A DNA stretch of 64,000 nucleotides from Papio anubis (taxonomy: Eukaryota > Chordata > Mammalia > Primates > Cercopithecidae). Of this stretch, positions 61,059 through 64,000 are shown in pieces (position 1 is the stretch's first letter; every line of letters begins with the position of its first letter). The notes under the pieces are model-generated. The model saw only the letters and a program-made list of their open reading frames with translations, ran no database searches and had not been told where the DNA came from. The position numbers were made by a program, and so were the translations under genes. Location: the NCBI RefSeq assembly GCF_008728515.1, contig NC_044995.1, positions 39,017,536-39,081,535 on the forward strand, given 5' to 3'.

Positions 61059-61360
61059 CTGGGTGCAGTAGCTCACGCCTGTAATCCCAGCACTTTGGGA
61101 AGCAGAGGCGGGTGGATCATGAGGTCAGGAGTTTGAGACCAGCCTGACCAACATGGTGAAACCCCGTCTCTACTAAAAATACAAAAATTAGCTGGGCGTG
61201 GTGGCATGTGCCTTTAATACCAGCTATTTGGGAGGCTGAGGCAGGAGAATCACTTGAACCCGGGAGGCGGAGGTTGCAGTGAGCCGAGATCGCCCCATTG
61301 CACTCCAGCCGGGGCAACAGAGCAAGACTCTATCTCAAAAAAATAAATAAATAAACAAGA
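61059..61360 (+). mobile_element. AluS-like element
   Basis: Full length with AAATAAATAAAC tail. Confidence 0.9.
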
Positions 61361-61469
61361 AGACTAAAGAAAAGCCAAGCAGGATATGATGGTAAGGTGG
61401 CCTGGTGATGGTACCAGTAGGAAGCCAACTAGTACCCCTAGGTGTAAGGGACAGCAATATTACAGGAGC

Positions 61470-61535
61470 CCGGAAGCATCCAACAGAAAGCCTGGCCCAC
61501 TGCCTGGCACAAAGTAGGTGCTCAATGCGTGTTAG
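61470..61535 (+). mobile_element. MIR 3' fragment
   Basis: 'actgcctggcacaaagtagg' followed by 'tgctcaatgcgtgtt'. Confidence 0.65.
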
Positions 61536-61639
61536 TTCCTCCTATGATCCCCTCCAAGTGGATCTATCATGTCTCCCCCAAATTCTAGTCCTTCTCTGCT
61601 TAAATCCTGAGCCACCTTCCTCATAAGTGACTTCTCACC

Positions 61640-61938
61640 GGCCTGGTGTGGTGGCTCACACCTGTAATCCCAGCACTTTGGGGGGCCAAGGCAGTCAGAT
61701 CACCTGAGGTTAGGAGTTCGAGACCAGCCTGGCCAACATGGCCAAACCTTGTCTCTACTAAAAGTACAAAATTAGCCGGACATGGTAATGCACATCTGTA
61801 ATCTCAGCTACTTGGGAGGCTGAGGCACGGGAATCACTTGAGCCCAGGAGGTGGAGGTTGCAGTGAGCCAAGATTGTACTACTGCCCTCTAGTCTGGGTG
61901 ACAGAGTGAGACTCTGTCTTGAAAACAAAAAAGAAAGA
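61640..61938 (+). mobile_element. Old Alu
   Basis: Full-length, moderately diverged copy, tail of AAAGAAAG type. Confidence 0.88.
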
Positions 61939-61951
61939 AAGTTGGTATATC

Positions 61952-62066
61952 AAGCAGGAGACGGGGGCTCACACCTGGAACTCAGGAGGCTGAGGTGGGA
62001 GGATTGCTTGAGGCGAGAAGCTCAAGACTAGCTTGCGCAACATAGCGAGACTCCCATGTCTAAAAA
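61952..62066 (+). mobile_element. Short Alu fragment
   Basis: A roughly 115-bp deleted copy between two copies of 'gaaagaaagttggt', which look like its own target-site duplication. Confidence 0.75.
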
Positions 62067-62384
62067 AACAGAAAGAAAGTTGGTGTCTGAGGAAAAGGAG
62101 GCTGATGTGTAGAAGCAAAGTAAGTGAGGGGGAGAGTGGGAGGAGGTGAAATCAGGGAGGTAACGGGATCAGACAGTACAGAAATCTGTGGGCTGTGGGA
62201 AGGACTTGGCCTTTTGTTCTGAGTAAAGTGGGAGCCATGGGTTCTAGCCGGAGGAGGAACCAGATCTGACTCTGGTGTTCACAGGCGCCCTCTGGCTGCT
62301 GGGTGGAAAACCAGGCTTGGGGGTGGAGAGGGGCATGATAGTGGAATCAAGGAGACCAGGATAGAGGCAACTGCATCTGCCCAG

Positions 62385-62500
62385 GTGGGAGAGGCTTGGG
62401 TCCCATTTTATAAGGGAGGGAACTGAGGCACGGAGACATTCAGGTGGAGGATACAGGACTTGAACCCAAATCTGTCTGGGGCCACGGCCTGTGCCTTCTG
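62385..62500 (-). mobile_element. MIR fragment
   Basis: 'ccattttataagggagggaa', 'ctgaggcacggagac' and 'acttgaacccaaatctgtct' in reverse MIR order. Confidence 0.7.
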
Positions 62501-62546
62501 CCAGTGGTGAGACCCAGCCCTCTCCTCCCCACACCTACACACTCAC

Positions 62547-62870
62547 CTGAACGAAGGGCACAGCCTTACACATCCCCTGGGTCACTTCCTGAGGGTTCAG
62601 TGGCAGAGTCACAGCAGCCACCTCGTCCTGCCCACGCTGCAACCTGCCCATCCCCAGCTGCCTGGCTTTCTGCAGGCCCAAGAAGGCCTTCCAGCTCCTA
62701 AGAGCAGGAGCTGGCACCAGTGGAGGCGGGGCCCCTGGGCCCAGAGCCCAGGTCTGATTGGCCGCAGCCCAGGACTGAGGTCTGAGAGCCTGGGGTTCAG
62801 GCCTCCCTGAGCCTGTAGGCAGGGCCCCGCTAAGCAGGCACAGAAGAGTGATTAGCCGGCCAAGGAGCAT
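62547..62870 (-). CDS. DAND5: DAND5 exon 1: signal peptide and N-terminal region
   Basis: Codes for 108 residues starting MLLGRLITLLCLLSGALPTG, a typical secretory signal peptide, then a proline-rich low-conservation stretch. It includes Asn-Gln-Thr (a possible N-glycosylation site in AANQTWA) and ends GMCKAVPFVQ with the first conserved cysteine. It splices in phase 0 at CAG-GTGAGTG (62547/62546) to exon 2, making 189 residues, the same as the human protein as I recall it. An in-frame ATG 29 codons upstream (62957-62955) exists, but using it would bury the signal peptide, so I chose 62870. The gene lies upstream of NFIX on the same strand, as in human. Confidence 0.95.
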
Positions 62871-63110
62871 CTGCTTCTCTGTGCGTCCGTCTGTCTGTCC
62901 GTCCAGGACTGGGCTCAAGGTCACTAGCAGTCGACCCTGCTGTCTGGTGAGTAGCATCTGAGCCCTCTGAACCTGCTTTTAATCTCTTGGCCCCTCCTGA
63001 ATAGCCTGGGAGGCATTTCTATAGACCCACAGCGGGGGAGGAGAGTAAACTCAGACCGGCTGGGTTCCCACACTCCCTCCCAACTTGCTGAGAGACATGG
63101 GGGCTGGTCC
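62871..63110 (-). promoter_or_regulatory. DAND5 proximal promoter and 5' UTR (putative)
   Basis: TATA-like words on the minus strand are GATTAAAAGC (62986-62977) and CTATAGAA (63024-63017), either of which would give a short 5' UTR. That leader would contain an (RGAC)n tract at 62904-62881, about 10 bases before the ATG. The start site itself cannot be fixed from sequence alone. Confidence 0.45.
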
Positions 63111-63243
63111 TGCTGTGTGCGAGCTGTGGGGACCAGGAAAGACAGGTCTGGGGCCAGGGGCCGAGACACACAATGCCTGAAGCCCCTGGGCAGCTGACTT
63201 TCCAGTCCTGGGACCCCGATTCTCCAATTAGCAAAAGCACACT
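63111..63243. other. DAND5 upstream flank, unique
   Basis: Contains an inverted CCAAT box (ATTGG on the minus strand near 63226-63230). No other feature seen. Confidence 0.45.
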
Positions 63244-63687
63244 TTTGACTGGGCTCAATGGCTCACACCTGTAATCCCAGCACTTTGGGAGGCTGAGAAG
63301 GCCGGATCACCTGAGGTCAGGAATTCAAGACCAGCCTGGTCAACATGGTGAGACCTCGTCTCTACTTTAAAAATACAAAAATTGGCCAGGTGCAGTGGCT
63401 CACGCCTGTAATCCCAGCATTTTGGGAGGCCAAAGTGGGCAGACCACGAGGTCAGGAGTTTGAGACCAGCCTGACCAACATGGTGAAACCCAGTCTCTAC
63501 TAAAAATACAAAAAAAAATTAGCCGGACGTGTTGGCGGGCGCCTGTAATCCCAGCTACTCAAGAGGCTGAGGCAGGAGAATCGCTTGAACCCGGGAGACA
63601 GAGCTTGCAGTGAGCCAAGATCGCGCCACTGCACTCCAGACTAGGCAAGAGAGCAAGACTCCATCTCAAAAAAAAAAAAAAAAAATA
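63244..63687 (+). mobile_element. Alu left arm followed by a complete Alu
   Basis: A left-arm fragment (63244-63384) stops at its linker, where a full AluS-like copy (63385-63687) is inserted. The right arm of the first is not seen after it. Confidence 0.85.
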
Positions 63688-63694
63688 GCATACC

Positions 63695-63930
63695 TTGCAG
63701 CCAAGTTTCTTGGGTTCAGCCCAAGCATTGCAATTTCCTGGCTGTGCAACCTTGAGCAAATCCCTTAACCATCCTGGTCCTTACCTTCTTCTTCTGTAAT
63801 ATGAGGATAAAACAGTCCCTATCTCATTGGGTTGTTCTGAGGACTCAAGGAGGTAATTTATGTAAGGAGCTTAAAACAGCGGTTCCTACACAGTAACACC
63901 ATGAATCAGCTATGAATAACATTATTGCTG
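63695..63930 (+). mobile_element. MIR element
   Basis: A long copy: 'cctggctgtgcaaccttgag', 'caaatcccttaacc', 'ctgtaatatgaggataaaac', 'cattgggttgttctgaggac'. Confidence 0.85.
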
Positions 63931-63944
63931 CTGGCTTTTTTGTT

Positions 63945-64000
63945 CTTTATTTTTTTTAGATGGAGTCTCACTATTATTATTATTATTATTATTTTATTTG
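63945..64000 (-). mobile_element. Start of an interrupted reverse Alu
   Basis: 'tttttttagatggagtctca' is the start of a reverse Alu, then an (ATT)n run reaches the window edge, so the element is cut or disrupted there. Confidence 0.55.

Larger units (their letters stand above)
59560..62546 (-). other. DAND5: DAND5 intron
   Basis: A 2,987-bp intron between donor GTGAGTG (at 62546) and acceptor CCCCAG (at 59560). It is filled mainly by Alus and MIR pieces listed separately. No additional exon is recognised. Confidence 0.9.

Noticed and set aside
62871..62957. Upstream ATG as the true DAND5 start
   Set aside because: The downstream ATG gives an immediate signal peptide and the expected 189-residue length; the longer form would bury it.

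Overview
The window is nuclear DNA from a primate, most likely an Old World monkey (Cercopithecidae). It has long introns, CpG islands, about 48 Alu copies or fragments, MIR and MER5-type relics, and dinucleotide-rich minisatellites. Several of the youngest Alus carry the right-arm variant 'ctgagatccggccactgcac', which I associate with cercopithecid AluYR elements rather than human AluY. There are no bacterial operons, CRISPR arrays, tRNA genes or rRNA genes.

Two protein-coding genes can be recognised, both on the minus strand and in the same order and relative orientation as at human 19p13.13-p13.2. DAND5 (Nodal antagonist, cystine-knot protein) is complete as two coding exons at 62870-62547 and 59559-59314, giving 189 codons plus stop. 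NFIX (nuclear factor I/X) enters downstream of it. Its presumed promoter and first exon lie in a very GC-rich CpG island at about 32.7-34.2 kb. Its 532-bp exon 2, which encodes almost the whole DNA-binding domain, lies at 4272-3741. The rest of NFIX runs off the left edge.

Region by region: 1-3.74 kb is the 5' part of NFIX intron 2. 3.74-6.5 kb is exon 2 and a GC- and pyrimidine-rich flank that may be an internal promoter, because an in-frame ATG gives an alternative eight-residue N terminus. 6.5-33.7 kb is NFIX intron 1, containing a CpG-rich block at 14.8-18.3 kb and another at 26.7-27.8 kb. The leftmost 21 kb contains no recognisable Alu, while the remaining 43 kb is crowded with them. 32.7-34.2 kb is the NFIX promoter island. 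34.2-59 kb is intergenic: CA/TG-rich degenerate satellites, a 26-bp minisatellite at 39.85-41.7 kb, a GA minisatellite at 47.8-49.1 kb, a small CpG island at 47.5-47.8 kb, and single and nested Alus. 59.2-63.1 kb is DAND5, and 63.1-64 kb is its upstream flank.

The two genes do not form an operon-like unit. DAND5 acts in left-right axis determination and NFIX in neural, muscle and skeletal development; they are simply neighbours. The canonical NFIX exon 1 peptide cannot be read cleanly at the expected place. Only a Ser-Pro-Tyr-Cys-Leu match survives there without an ATG or a splice donor, so either the assembly is damaged or the exon differs. Some intergenic stretches (40.1-42.4 kb, 55.0-55.9 kb) also look indel-ridden in a way that suggests sequencing or assembly error. 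I found no clearly new biological system. The most interesting signals are regulatory: an Alu-free zone, GAC-motif clusters in both DAND5 flanks, X-box pairs, a promoter IRF/PRDM1-like element and a two-codon upstream ORF.
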